From NCBI GenBank assembly GCA_918026815.1, contig CAKJVC010000155.1:1-64000 (forward strand): 64,000 nt of DNA. Reading direction: 5' to 3'. The notes below the pieces were generated by a model that ran no database searches, was not told the origin of the DNA, and worked only from the letters and a program-made list of their open reading frames with translations. Position 1 is the first letter of the stretch. Every line of letters starts with the position of its first letter. A program made the translations under genes and the position numbers. The DNA comes from Chalara sp. BL73 (Eukaryota > Ascomycota > Leotiomycetes > Helotiales). Below are positions 45,315 to 57,215 of the stretch, one piece after another.

Positions 45315-46933
45315 ATGGCCCAAGACTCTCCGCTGGTTGTTGAGGACCAAAAAGAGCAGCAAGAATGGCTACGCCAAAATGGCAATAATCCTAGTGCCAT
45401 TGAGCAGAAATTGGGGCATGCGAGCGCTAGTTCACAGGGCAATTCTGTTCCCACCACGACCGTAAAGAAGAAAACTAGGAGGAAAGATGATGGGCCTATG
45501 GAGATCGTGTGTAAATGGATTGAGGACCACCAGATTGGTATGCTAGCTATACGTGCCAGACGCTGGAAAAAAAAAAGTCTGCTAACGAAATTTCTAGGAC
45601 TTTCAGTCAATCTCCTGTTATTGCTTGCTCTTACACATATGTGTTTTCCTCGGGCACGAAGACATACACGTAAATTCTTCGAGCTTTCCTACTACAATAC
45701 TGAGTCGGGCCAGTATTGCTCGGGCTGGAACGACGCCTGGATGGTCTTCTTCTGGATCACTGTCTTTACCGGAATGCGCGCCGCTGTCATGGACTATATT
45801 CTGCTTCCTTTTGCAAAGAAATATGGTGTCAAGACAGAGAGAGATCAAACCAGATTTGCTGAGCAGGCTTGGCTTCTGACCTACTATTTTGTTTTCTGGC
45901 CACTGGGAATGGTAAGTCTGAACAATTTGACTTATAGAGATATTCTGACGGGTGCAGTACATATACGTGAACTCGGAATACTGGCTTGACCTTAGGGGGC
46001 TCTGGACCGATTGGCCAAATCGAGAGATAGAAGGCATCCGAAAATGGTATATTTTGGCACAGTATGCTTTCTGGCTGCAGCAAATCCTGGTCATCAATAT
46101 GGAAGCACGTCGAAAGGACCACTGGCAGATGTTCACCCACCACATCGTGACCACTGGGTTGATATTTACTTCATACGGATATCATCAAACCAAGGTCGCC
46201 AATCTTATTCTTTGTGTAATGGACTTTGTAGATATTGTCCTTGCGGTAAGGCTCCATCGTCTATTTATATTTAACATCCTCTAACTTGGAAAAGGTGGCC
46301 AAGTGTCTGAAATATTTACAATTCGGCGTCATCTGTGATTATATATTTGGCTTTTTTATGATCACCTGGTTCGCTACCAGGCATGTAATGTATCTCATGA
46401 TCTGCTGGTCCGTCTACCACGACATCCCAACTGTCATCGAGTACGGTTGCTACAAGGGAAAGAACGGAGCGATCACTGGCCCCTTCCCGGCTCCTGACCG
46501 CTTCTGGCACCTTCTAGAACCATTCCGTGACCCTGAAGGCACGGTCTGCTGGAACGACGGCATCAAATGGGGATTCCTATCTGCGCTGCTCTTCTTGCAG
46601 GGCATCACGATGCTGTGGTTTGCCATGATTGTCCGTGTTGCGGTTATGGTTTTGAGAGGGGGTGATGCGGATGATGTCCGCAGCGATGACGAAGGCGATT
46701 TGGAGGAAGATCCCGTTGATGAGAAGACCATCGGAACGGTTGAGCATCTTGATGAAGTTGAGCAAGACGCGATTGAAGAGGAGGTGGGCGTGGAATCAAT
46801 CAACCTAAATGGTCGTAAATTCAACGCCTCGCGATACAGAAAGAGTGCAGCTACGAGCGGGGTCAGCTTGCCAGGGGACAGAAGCGACAGGAAGGAGCTT
46901 TTGGGTCGCATCGGGTGTGATAAGGGCGTTTGA
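45315..46933 (+). CDS. lag1: ceramide synthase (Lag1/Lac1)
   Basis: This polytopic ER enzyme joins fatty acyl-CoA to a sphingoid base. Inferred exons are 45315..45537, 45598..45911, 45958..46245 and 46295..46933, giving 487 aa, frame intact. The TLC domain is clear: LSYYN, FWITVFTGMRAAVMDY, TYYFVFWPLGM, YWLDLRGLWTDWP, YILAQYAFWLQQILVINMEA, and the paired-His core DHWQMFTHHIVTTGLI. Further TM segments and VMDFVDIVLAVAKCLKY follow. The C-terminal tail is acidic (DDVRSDDEGDLEEDP). The ATG at 45315 is the first with family-like sequence (MAQDSPLVVED); an open frame upstream from 45228 has no ATG. It is convergent with sho1. Confidence 0.92.
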
Positions 46934-49900
46934 GTAGCCAAATTTTGGTACTGTCTTTACATGAGATATTTTTGTTTATCATTTTACCATACCAAAAAGC
47001 TGAGAACTCCCGTCGTTAGGAGACTCATATATATATACCCATCAGGCTTGAATCTACAGGGAATTCGGCGTTATGGAACATATGGCTTTGCGTTTAGGTG
47101 CAGTCCTGCTAAACTTTGTGATATTATTACCAGCTACTAGAGTCCATGTCCACTCTATCTGCGGGTTTAGGGGCTTGTGACGATAATCAAGTGATTGGCA
47201 ACACACAGGCTGATTCGGAGAGCACGCTCACGGATCGTCTTAACTTTTTAGATGCCATACTGCAGCAAGTCCTCGGCAGCTTGGACCGCAAGTAACGACA
47301 AGTCATGGTTATAGGCGAAACATACATAATGATCTCCAGAAGTATCGATACCGGCTCGACTGCTTTTTGCATTCGGAATTGAACCTTATTGGAGAACGTG
47401 GTCGTCTACAGTTATCTTCTTTTCTTTTCTTTTTGGGATGCCGATTGTACAACCGTATATCCCAGTTGACAAGTCAGTTGATGAACCAAAGTGTCAAACT
47501 TAAGGAGCCGAAGCAAGGCTTTCGGATATATACTCCCTCGATTTTTCCGCACTGAAATCTCCACACTCAACAGTTTATACATAATGAGTCTCCTTTAGCG
47601 CTGCGCAATGCAGCATACGTCTTAAGACTGTGATATGCAAGTAAGTAAGGGTCTATGCAATGGCAACCTATATCAAGACCACACTTCACTCTTTCAGATG
47701 CTATGACCAAGAGAATGCCTTAACATACCTCAAAGTATGCATTGGATTAGAAACAACTTTGGCCGCTAATGTAGTCTGCTTCAGTTAAAGCGAAATGATG
47801 GGAGAGAGAGGCGGATTTTGGCATGTGCACACATGATGTCCCCTGGATGTGCAATCGAATATATGCAGGTTTGAGATATGCTGACAGAGAGTTTGTAATT
47901 GGCATTAATAAGAAGTATGGTAGGAACATAGTATGAGGGATGTTTAGCCCACACGATGAATGCCTTGTATTAGAGTGCTTTAGCTACAGTTAGTCTAACT
48001 TACGGGCACTGCAGAAGCTCCATGAAGCCGAGGCTCTGATACATACCTACAGTTAGTGGCATTGTCAAATCCGGAAGTTGATAAGCATTCCGGAATATGG
48101 CTTGATAGGAAAACCCCATGAAGAAAAACGGGAGAATGAAGGAGTGTGGGGAAAGACCAAATCAATAGAAACAAGGATCGGATATCCTAGAAAACAACTG
48201 AGGATGCACATGAAAGTAATATATATCTCACCAGCAGCGGAATACTTATGAAGCAAGGCTGAAAGCATGGAAGGACTTGCATATTCACATACCAAGGACA
48301 ACAAGGCAAGCGCAAACATTGTACATGGCTAGTAGCCAGCCTGGTATTTCGGTACATGTGTAGCAAGATATCTGCCACATGAGAATGAAACAAAAAGACA
48401 TGCACGTCTTATATACCGCAAGTAACGTGTAACTTTGTTTGCACGTGAGTTGAACCCACTCAAAGCGCGACAAGCCTGTTTCGGTGGTTAGAGGATTACG
48501 AATCATCATAGGAGTGAAAGCATGTATATAAAAGAAGAGAACATTTTCTTAAGTTGAAACCCAGACCATGAATTCGATCGCAATATCCCCCGTCTACGGG
48601 AGGTAGATTCTAAGCAACCTAGGCATCTATTTTTTAGTATAGGGAGGAGTTGTTAGAGCGAGCAAAGGCAGGTAGGCAATACTAAGAATTGGGTTAAGAA
48701 TGCGAGGCTTCAGCGTACAATGTTTAGACAAGTGGGTACTTGATCTAAACAATGAAGATCGGTAGGACAATGGAATTAAATACATGGTTTTTGACCTGGA
48801 AAAGGCTATTACGCGCCACTCTATAGATGGGACATACATGCTCTTGGCTGGAGAAGGGGATGCCTTTAGGTCACGTCATAAAGTTCACGAGGTTCTTTTT
48901 GCGGGCAATGAGATCTTGGCTTCTGTCCATTGTGCAAATGCGAGTTTATTATCCTTAGTCTAAAAGCAGGATGGTTAGGGGAGGCACGAGCTTATATAAT
49001 GTTCAGAGGATCACTTCCTAATATCTTACAAAGAAAGGGTTTGAACTGTAAGTATTGGCATGGGGCACTATGCAAGCAAGTGAATAGAGCATACCTGATC
49101 AGTTATGTGTCATTTCCTGCTTATAGTAGCAGTGGTATATAAGCACAGAAAATGTGTATATATTCGCTAAAGGCTACAAAGCCTATGAAGTGTGAGGCTT
49201 TGAATGTTTCCCCCCCCCAAAAGCAACAAAATGACAGTGAAAATGAGAAAAACAACAAGATTTATTAGGCTTTTATCACTTAGAACCTACATCCCACAGT
49301 TCTGGGCACTTGGAGTAGTTCACTGAGCTATGGGAAGAAGTCAGAAAGAGGCATACCCGTAATACAAGCCGCTCCTTTGCAAGCGTGCACGCCATCTACC
49401 CAGCCCTACTGGAAATGACCGCCGTTCTTCTTTGAGCTTTTCAGGAAATTCAAGATGCGGAAGGAAACGGGGCGTCTTATAGCGATCAGCAAAAAAACAC
49501 CCGGCCCCCAAAAGTCCAACCGCTCAAAAATGTATCAGATGATACACCAGCTATTTGACCTTCTACCTCACATGTGGCCCTAAACTCGCGTGCAACGAGC
49601 AAAGCCTCGCAGAGGTAAACGGGAAAGTATATATATATATATTAGACAGCAGGCATCCCAAAGGTCACGACAGGCCAGGACATCCATAGGAAACTCGAGC
49701 CTTTCCCAATTACTAGGCGTGCAAGGTATGCACGAGCAAGAGCCCAGCGGCGGCAAGAACCTCGTCACAGATGCAACTCTCTTGAAAATTTAGCGAATAC
49801 CGGGGAATACAAGGGATCCATCCCCCTTTCCCACGGGGTTGGGAAACGAGGCTCGGATCCGCGGAGCCCGCTTGGCATGGTGTCCTCGTCCGGTTCCTGT

Positions 49901-50485
49901 AGCAATGTGGTGTTGGGTCATTGAAATTGCGGAGAGTAAAGGTGGCGTTGTGGTTCGTGTATTTGCGGATGCAGAAAGATATAGATCAGCTGAGAGAGGA
50001 TACGAGATGCGGAGACAAAGTAGGCCGAAAGTCAGAACAGAGAAGACATTGTGGATAATGTAGCGCAAAGTGTCTTTATATGTGTACTTTCATTGTGTCT
50101 CTGTCCTTTTATTCACTCTTTGTCCTCCGGCTTTCTTTCTTCTTCCTCCCGTCTCTCTTCAAATACAAAAACAACGCCACAATTATGCCCACAAAAATGC
50201 TCCTCGGCCCGCAGGCACTTAGGAAGCAAAAAGGTATCTCGGCCTAGCCCTTAAGCATAGACATGAAGAAAAGTACAGCTTGTCCATATCTTCCGTCATC
50301 CCTCACAATCAGAAAAGCAAATAAAGAAAGGGTAAAACCAAATATCATATCACATTGACTTATTACATAAAAAAGAGTATAACGCCCGTCCTGTACCAGA
50401 ACTGATCCGTATAATTGTGAGCAGTGTCCATTTGCCCCTGTCCCAAGATATTGATTGCATCTCCTGTCGCTAAAGATAAGCCCGT
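46934..50485. other. long gene-free stretch between convergent genes
   Basis: About 3.5 kb between the 3' ends of lag1 and sho1. Only short overlapping ORFs occur, none with a motif. A (TA)n tract near 49629..49642 and an eight-C run near 49210 are present. A non-coding transcript cannot be excluded. Confidence 0.4.
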
Positions 50486-51546
50486 TTATAATAAGATGAG
50501 GTAATTCGATGGCGCGATTCCAGTGTCTCCATTCTCCTTCTTGGCCTGCCACCATCGCCCGCTCACATCTGAAACTTCCAGGATCTCATGCTTTGAGAAT
50601 GAGATCTCATTCGCATCGTCGGGGTTCGCTTCGTAGGAGTAGATGGCCTTTGCACGATATGGATACTCGGTTGGCACGACTACTTCTCCCGGGGCGGGAT
50701 CTGAGCTTATGGGTCCGCCAGTAGTGTTCAGACCTGTGGGTGTTGAGCTAGCGCCGAATCGAGGTTGTGAAGAGTTACGCTCTCCGGCCGGGAATCCGGC
50801 TACGGGAGAGGAGGTCTCAAAGCCGCCGAGCTGGGCGGAGGTGTACATCTGTGGTGGCACATTTGAGGTTGAGGTCTCTGGCCGTCCACCATACCCACCT
50901 ACTGTGGACATCCCGCGAGGATTCGAGGAAGCTCTGTGATCTTTGTGAAGAGCGAATGAGTCGAGGTATGCTCGGGGAACAGCAGAAGGCGTCGACCCGA
51001 AGTAAAAAATCCATACAATCTGGTCATTGTCAGTCATGTGTCCGGAACGGATCGGACTCCTTTCTTACATTAACCATTGAGAGCAAAATATGACCAGCAG
51101 CGGTGGCTTCCTTTGCACCGTTGGAAGAATAAATTAAAGAGTTGACCGATGAGCTCGTTAATACGAGCCCGCACGCAAGGAATCCAACAATCGCGACATG
51201 ATATGTCTGTGTCGTATCTGATGCTACTACCACGAAAACTCCGATTATTACGCACAGCATATACGCAATACCAAACCAAGAGTAATTCGGGAAAGGGGGG
51301 GTCTGCTGCTCCGCTGTCGCGATGGCAGATCCAACGAAGGCGATAAACCACGCCAACTATGGTCCATAAGGTTAGTAAATGCCCTCTGAATCATCATGGT
51401 GAGAGGGTAGTTAGCGTGATGCTTCAAGGACATACAATTGCAATCGATATTGTGGCCAGCGCGAAGGGGTCGCCGAGGATATTATCCATGCTCATGGCTC
51501 GCATGCTTCCTGCCCGTCGTCCTTTGCTATCCATATTGCCATTCAT
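50486..51546 (-). CDS. SHO1: osmosensor adaptor Sho1 (four TM plus SH3)
   Basis: Sho1 is a plasma-membrane scaffold of the HOG osmotic-stress MAPK pathway that binds Pbs2 through its SH3 domain. Inferred exons are 51436..51546, 51069..51356 and 50486..51019, giving 310 aa, frame intact. The N-terminus [20 protein letters not shown] is diagnostic; four TM helices follow (ending near FYFGSTP), then a Ser/Gly/Pro-rich linker and a C-terminal SH3 domain ([50 protein letters not shown]). An ATG at 51588 in the same frame would add 14 residues. Confidence 0.94.
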
Positions 51547-54412
51547 TTTTCGAAGGGATGGCGAGTGTAGAGATCCGTATGATGGCATAGAGAAGAAGAA
51601 GTGGACCACACCCGAACCGTCGAAGGATGATTAGAAAGTAACTATTATCGCCGTCTGTATGTGAATCGACTCAATCGATTCGATGACGGGATGACTATTG
51701 CTACGGATATCGAGGAAGCGGTGTCGTTATGGTGCGGTAATGGTGAAGCGTTTCAGCTGATGGTGGCTAGTTCAAATTGCTAATTGTGACTGTGTGACGA
51801 AGGCGCTGGAGCCACCGGGTGAATTTTCAAAATCGTCCCAAAGCAGCGTCGAGAAGACAACAGCGGCGAAGATGACAATTGGCGAAGAATAGAAAAGAAA
51901 GGAACGGTCGCGGATGAAGGAGCGTCGAAAGTTGGTCGGAGAGAGGGGGTGGGTGGGAAGATGGATGGATGGATGGATGGGTGGGAAGGCAGTAAATGTG
52001 AGACGTTGAAGGGTGGAAGGTTTTGGGTTTTGGGGCTTTAGGGTAGAGATGGGCAGAGATGGTGGCAGAGCGCACTAGAACGAGCGAGGAGGAGGCAGAG
52101 GGAAAATGAATGGGGCTTCACTGCTGTTTTTTGGTGGTCGGTGCGTCGAGTGATTCGGGGAGGGTGTGCGCAAGGAAAACCAAGAGATGTAGTACAGTAA
52201 TAGTAGAAAGTAGAGAGTAGAAAAAAAGATTTGGTCGTAATGCGAAGGATCCAGTGAGCAGGGGGGGCTATACGCAAAAGGGAGAGATTGCTGCACCACA
52301 GAGCAAACAGCGCCCCAGAGTTCACGTCAGCCTGGCGCTTTTTAGCGAAATGGGCTTTGATGGTAGTATTACTTGCTGGAAAGGTCTTTTGTAAAATTAG
52401 AGTTAATCTGAAAATGATTTGATTTCTGCTCACTCAGCTCTCAATGGTTCTTGCACTCTTCAGCACCTAGTTTGTGTTTGGTGTAGTTGGTGTACGGCAA
52501 GGTGACCCGGTCGTAATAGTTAGTATGCGCGTGGAAAGATAGATTATGGCGGTGGTTGGCTGTCCTGTGTGCTCGGTCCCTGCTGGTGGAAAGGAAAGGA
52601 GGGGGAATGATATTGATAATAATTACTTAAGATACCTGTCTACAAAGCCCAATCCTCAATCCCCATATCCCTTTTTCAAATTCAACCGCTCGATGTCACT
52701 GGTTCCTGTGCCTAGGGGTTTGATGTAACGCGTTGGAAATCCTCCCCAACCAGGGGCTGAATTGGTCAATATCAACCACTAATCTATAGACGAGAACAAA
52801 AAAGGGTCCCAGTCTTATATCCCCCTTCAGGGGTTGTTGGTTCGGAAGGGGGTGTGATGTTCCTGCCCCAAAAAAGGTGCCGGCAGAAGGACGTTTCACA
52901 CTTGAGATGATTCCCAAATTCTGAGCCGTTGACACAGACCTCCGTTTCTGCTTAGCGATGGATGTTTTGTAGAAGTCTTGACCTCTGGTTTGTTGACGCT
53001 ACTTGGAATCTTTAGAGTTTAGCCTGCTGAATGGACCAAAAAGAATGCCATTGTGGTGTAAAATCCTGCGGCCATCCATCGGTGGGCGGTCGAGAGTGAG
53101 TGGTTGGACAAAAGGAAGGCCAAGAACCACAGCCCAACATCCTGAAGCAGGGGCGGCGGTTATTATTCGATGAGGTGCAAAGTAATAACCGGGCCCTCTT
53201 ATGATCGATAAGGGCATGCGAGGGGAGATATTGTCGAACGATATGGTCACAAGAGAGGGCAGGGGAATCGAATCAATAGCATAGCACAGGCACAGGCATA
53301 GGCATCGGCATCAGCACAGACATAGGATATGATAGCCAGGCCATTTTAAGGTGCTCTGATGCTGCTGGATTTAATATCAGCACGATTTCGCTTCATTACT
53401 TTATCCTGTATTGATCGACGCTCGGGTCTAGAAGAAAGATGATGGATCCACGCGGGGTTTATAGTACAGTTACTATACAGGAGGAATAAAGTTGAAAAAG
53501 CTTCATGCTGTACTGTATCCCTCCTCGCGTCAAACCAGGGGAAATATCCAAATTAAACGAATCAAACCTCATGTTCCTGAACTTTCGCGCCACATTCGAC
53601 AGCACAGCCACTTTTGGGTGGCAAAAGTGGTCAGCGCCCGCGCCTGGATATATGCCGTCAGTGTTGTCGCAAGAGCCAGGTATTCTTGATCGATGTTCTG
53701 CAGCGTTCGGCGGCAGCCATACAGATAACAGAGTAATTTACTCTAGCATGCTTCCGGCTGTCTCAAAACGGGAAAGTGGTCAACCATGGCGAGTGCCCGG
53801 GTTTGCAGATGGGATTCCTATAAACCTGATGGGAGTGCCACCATCATTGTCTTACATTGCGCTAGAACTAAAGTGCATATTCGAATCATAGCATATTGCA
53901 AGAGACTCAAGGGAAGATCTGCTTCCGATCTCCTCTGGCCAGCATCACTGGCTGGAGTTTGGGATCCCGGACGGTGATCTTAGGACAGGAGTATGGAATC
54001 TTCCCAATACCAGCACTATACTTCTCATTTTGGAAGACGTTCACTGGAAATGGTAAGGCAGCTGGCAATCATCACGTTGATCGTATTGATAGCCGGTTTT
54101 GAGCGATCTATGTGAATGGCTGCATTTTCTCCGCAAACTCCAACATGCAGCTTGTATCTGAGACGTGAATCATACTGACCCACTCATGCCCTGACACTAC
54201 GCTTTTACCGTTGTTCGATCAGTAATGATAAAGCTGCCGATGCTATGACGCTGCAGTTTTTCAACCTGGAGGATATGACGAGCATTGTAGTCATACCTTT
54301 CTCCAGAACAATCCTTCTATCCTCGAACGTAGTCTGTGCGTTCCTCCCTGTGCTCCGTGCCACGTATCCATCTGGGTAGTTGTCAAGATCCATCCAGGAC
54401 TGGGGCGACATC
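51547..54412. other. gene-free stretch upstream of sho1
   Basis: About 2.9 kb. It contains a GGAT tetranucleotide array at 51961..51979 and an imperfect hexamer-type repeat (CACAGGCATAGGCATCGG and similar) near 53278..53330. A 131-codon minus ORF at 52038..52433 is Pro/Ser/His-rich, lacks motifs and overlaps the probable sho1 leader. No gene is supported. Confidence 0.4.
51961..51979 (+). repeat. GGAT microsatellite
   Basis: ATGGATGGATGGATGGATG occurs upstream of sho1. Confidence 0.75.
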
Positions 54413-55078
54413 TCATTCCACTATACCGTCATCAATTCGTTTGGTGAACTCGACGCGTCGAACTCTCCTTTCCACTTGCTCCAGCTTACCCACTGATTCA
54501 GCCCAGCCATCACCTTGTTGTAAAGTATTGCCAGTATGCCACCTATAAATCAATTCTGCACTACGCTCGCGCAACGAAGCTATCTCCGTATTCTGTGAGG
54601 CCTGAATGGCTTCTGCCTTCGCAATTCGGGGAATAAGTTCAATGAGCTGAGCAGACTGCTCTGCTGGCGGGATTGGCACATCGAGAATTGATGTTAGACG
54701 TGACGCTGTGGAAGGGTAAGAACTAGCTGACGCTAGAACGATAGATAATATGCTTGATGTGTCCAAGGTGCTAGGCACTTCCTCTGGACTGATAGATTGG
54801 AATAGATCGGGGTGTCTTGCATCTTGATGGTTTTAGCAGGTGGTGCTTATAAGCTTTGGTTGATACTCACGAAGCCGTAATAAGTCCTGTACAACCTGGG
54901 ACTTTGAAGCGAGCTGGTGCAGTGAATGCTCTAGCTGTGCAAGCCGTTTCGCAGCAGATACTTTGGTATTGGCTTCAGCAATATCTGTTTGTCCACAAAC
55001 TGCATATTCAACCCTTCGTAGTCGTGCCTCCAAGAGATCAATGCTCTCAACAGCAGTCTTATCAAAGGTGGCATCCAT
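54413..55078 (-). CDS. ro-10: nuclear distribution protein RO-10 (dynactin p24-like), possible one-base frame break
   Basis: RO-10 is a small coiled-coil protein needed for dynein/dynactin-dependent nuclear movement in hyphae. Exon 1 (54871..55078) encodes MDATFDKTAVESIDLLEARL, RLAQLEHSLHQLASKSQ; exon 2 encodes TSSILSIVLASASSYPSTAS, ELIPRIAKAEAIQASQN, IASLRERSAELIYRWH, LEQVERRVRRVE. With acceptor 54824, the expected HARHPDLFQSISPEE is read but the frame then needs one fewer A in AAA at 54779-54781. With an acceptor seven bases on, the frame stays open (203 aa) but that stretch becomes unfamiliar. The gene is divergent from the amino-acid transporter, 446 bp away. Confidence 0.82.
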
Positions 55079-55524
55079 CGCGTTCTATTATCGTAAGTTC
55101 AACTGGACATTTGTATGTCATGTCGAACTTTATGTCAAGTATTTACAGTAGATGAAAGCTTGCTGTGGCTTCCTTGCCCCACAACTAACTTCGGGACCCC
55201 TGAAAACGTTGATTGATTGTGGCTTGGCGGGACATCATTGATGGGGTTGGTTGCGCCTATTTTGACAGAATTACGTTTTCCAGAAGGATTTCTTTCGACT
55301 GTTGCCTTCGAGTAAATACTTTCCCCACGAACTTCACACTTAGATATCGTTCACCAGGGTCGGTCATTTCCACAAGACCTTTGTAAGAGTATGATTGTGT
55401 TGATGAGGATCTGAGACGATTGCACATTTATCCTCCCGTGAACAATTATCCCGCAAACAATCGAGTACCACAGCGGATTATCGACGAATTTACGCTCAGC
55501 GGCAAAGTACGCAGTGACCCCAAG
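55079..55524. promoter_or_regulatory. bidirectional promoter, ro-10 / amino-acid transporter
   Basis: 446 bp between divergent start codons, no ORF. It must serve both genes; no specific site is claimed. Confidence 0.5.
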
Positions 55525-57215
55525 ATGACGAACTACTCTGCAATTGGGAGCGGCTCGAATGCGGACACTCCTCGGACTGGCAGGTGAGATTAAATATTCC
55601 AGGCAGCACTGGCGTAGAAACTAATCTACCTCAGACGGAGAGCGAAATCTTCTCTTAAGGACCAGCACTTCACCGGACAGGCATCATGGATGAGCAGCAA
55701 TATCAACTTGGTAAACACCATCATTGGTGCCGGAACCCTGGCTATGCCTCTGGCTATGTCCCATATGGGCATTCTCCTAGGGACGTTGGTCATATTATGG
55801 TCAGGCATGACAGCATCGTTTGGACTATATTTGCAATCAAGATGCGCGCGGTACTTGGAACGTGGGACATCCTCTTTTTTTGCGTTATCGCAGATTACGT
55901 ATCCCAATGCGGCGGTTGTGTTCGACGCAGCGATTGCAATAAAATGCTTTGGTGTTGGAGTGAGCTATTTGATCATTATTGGTGATCTCATGCCAGGTGT
56001 GGTCAGAGGGTTCAATGATGGAGCAGATGCGATACCATTCCTTGTGGACAGGCATTTCTGGGTGACGGTATTCATGTTCGTGAACTGCACCGCTCCTCCT
56101 TATATACGGTCTTTTAACATATGCCAGGCTGGTAGTGATACCACTTTCATTCCTTCGCCGTTTGGATTCTTTGAAGTATACCAGCGTAGTAGCACTAATC
56201 TCAATATCCTACCTTGTGGTCTTGGTCGTCTACCACTTTGGGAAAGGGGACACAAAGGCGGACCGAGGAGAGATCCATGTAGTGAGGTGGGCAAGTTTGA
56301 TTGAAACACTGCAAAGTTTTCCGGTCATAGTCTTCGCTTATACATGTCACCAGAACGTAAGTATTATGCTCTATATATATTACATGTTGCTGAGTCTCCC
56401 AGATGTTCTCCATCCTAAATGAGATCAAAGATAATTCTCATAGAAGGACCACCAGCGTTATCGCGACGAGCATAGGATCAGCTGCATCTATCTATGTCCT
56501 AGTCGCAATAACCGGATATCTCTCCTTTGGCAATGCTGTCAAAGGGAACATTGTCGGAATGTGTGAGTCGGAGACTATCATTTCCCTTGTTTTATGCTGA
56601 CATTCGATAGACATTCCCTCAATTGCGTCCACAATCGCCAAGGCAGCAATTGTTATTTTGGTCATGTTCTCGTACCCGCTTCAAGTGCACCCATGCAGAG
56701 CCTCCGTGGACGCTGTCCTGAAATGGAGACCCCAAGGGTTGTCATCAAGAAGACCTTCTAATGGCTCGCCTGCACGATCAGCGCTTTTGCCTCCCACACC
56801 CTCACAACCGGCGGCTAGAAATGATACTATCGGCGAGGGAAGATTTGCTGTTATCACTACTGGCATAATAGTTCTCAGCTACATCGCTGCTATGACTGTG
56901 TCTTCGCTTGACAAAGTGCTAGCTTATGTTGGCAGTACAGGAAGCACGAGTATAAGTTTCATTCTCCCAGGTCTATTTTACTACAAAATCTCCGCACCCG
57001 ATTCTCCACACCACCAAAGATTAGCCAAAGAAGATGACGATACCGAAAGCGAGAGCGATGAAGAAGAAGGCGGATTACTGGGCCAAGGGTCCAAAGGCGC
57101 TCCCTGGCGGAAAACCATTCTACGGAAATTGTCCCTTGCACTGTCAATTTATGGCATTTTTGTCATGATTGTCTGTTTGGGTATCAACTTGTTCTTTACG
57201 GCAGCTCCTCATTAG
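55525..57215 (+). CDS. vacuolar amino-acid transporter (AVT5/6/7-like, AAAP family)
   Basis: Eleven-TM-type amino-acid permease of the vacuolar membrane, usually exporting amino acids to the cytosol. Exons are 55525..55583, 55635..56075, 56128..56356, 56403..56562 and 56611..57215, giving 497 aa, frame intact. The family signature SSNINLVNTIIGAGTLAMPL near residue 40 is followed by helices such as FGVGVSYLIIIGDLMPG, VIPLSFLRRLDSLKYTS, VIVFAYTCHQNMFSILNE and YLSFGNAVKGNI. A cytosolic loop with Ser/Pro sites (SSRRPSNGSPARSALLPP) precedes the last helices and includes an acidic stretch (DDDTESESDEEE). Exact AVT class cannot be fixed. Confidence 0.9.

Noticed and set aside
46450..46941. A 163-codon minus-strand ORF
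   Set aside because: Antisense to the conserved last exon of the ceramide synthase.
52038..52433. A 131-codon minus-strand ORF upstream of sho1
   Set aside because: No motif; it lies in the probable 5' leader or promoter and is low complexity.
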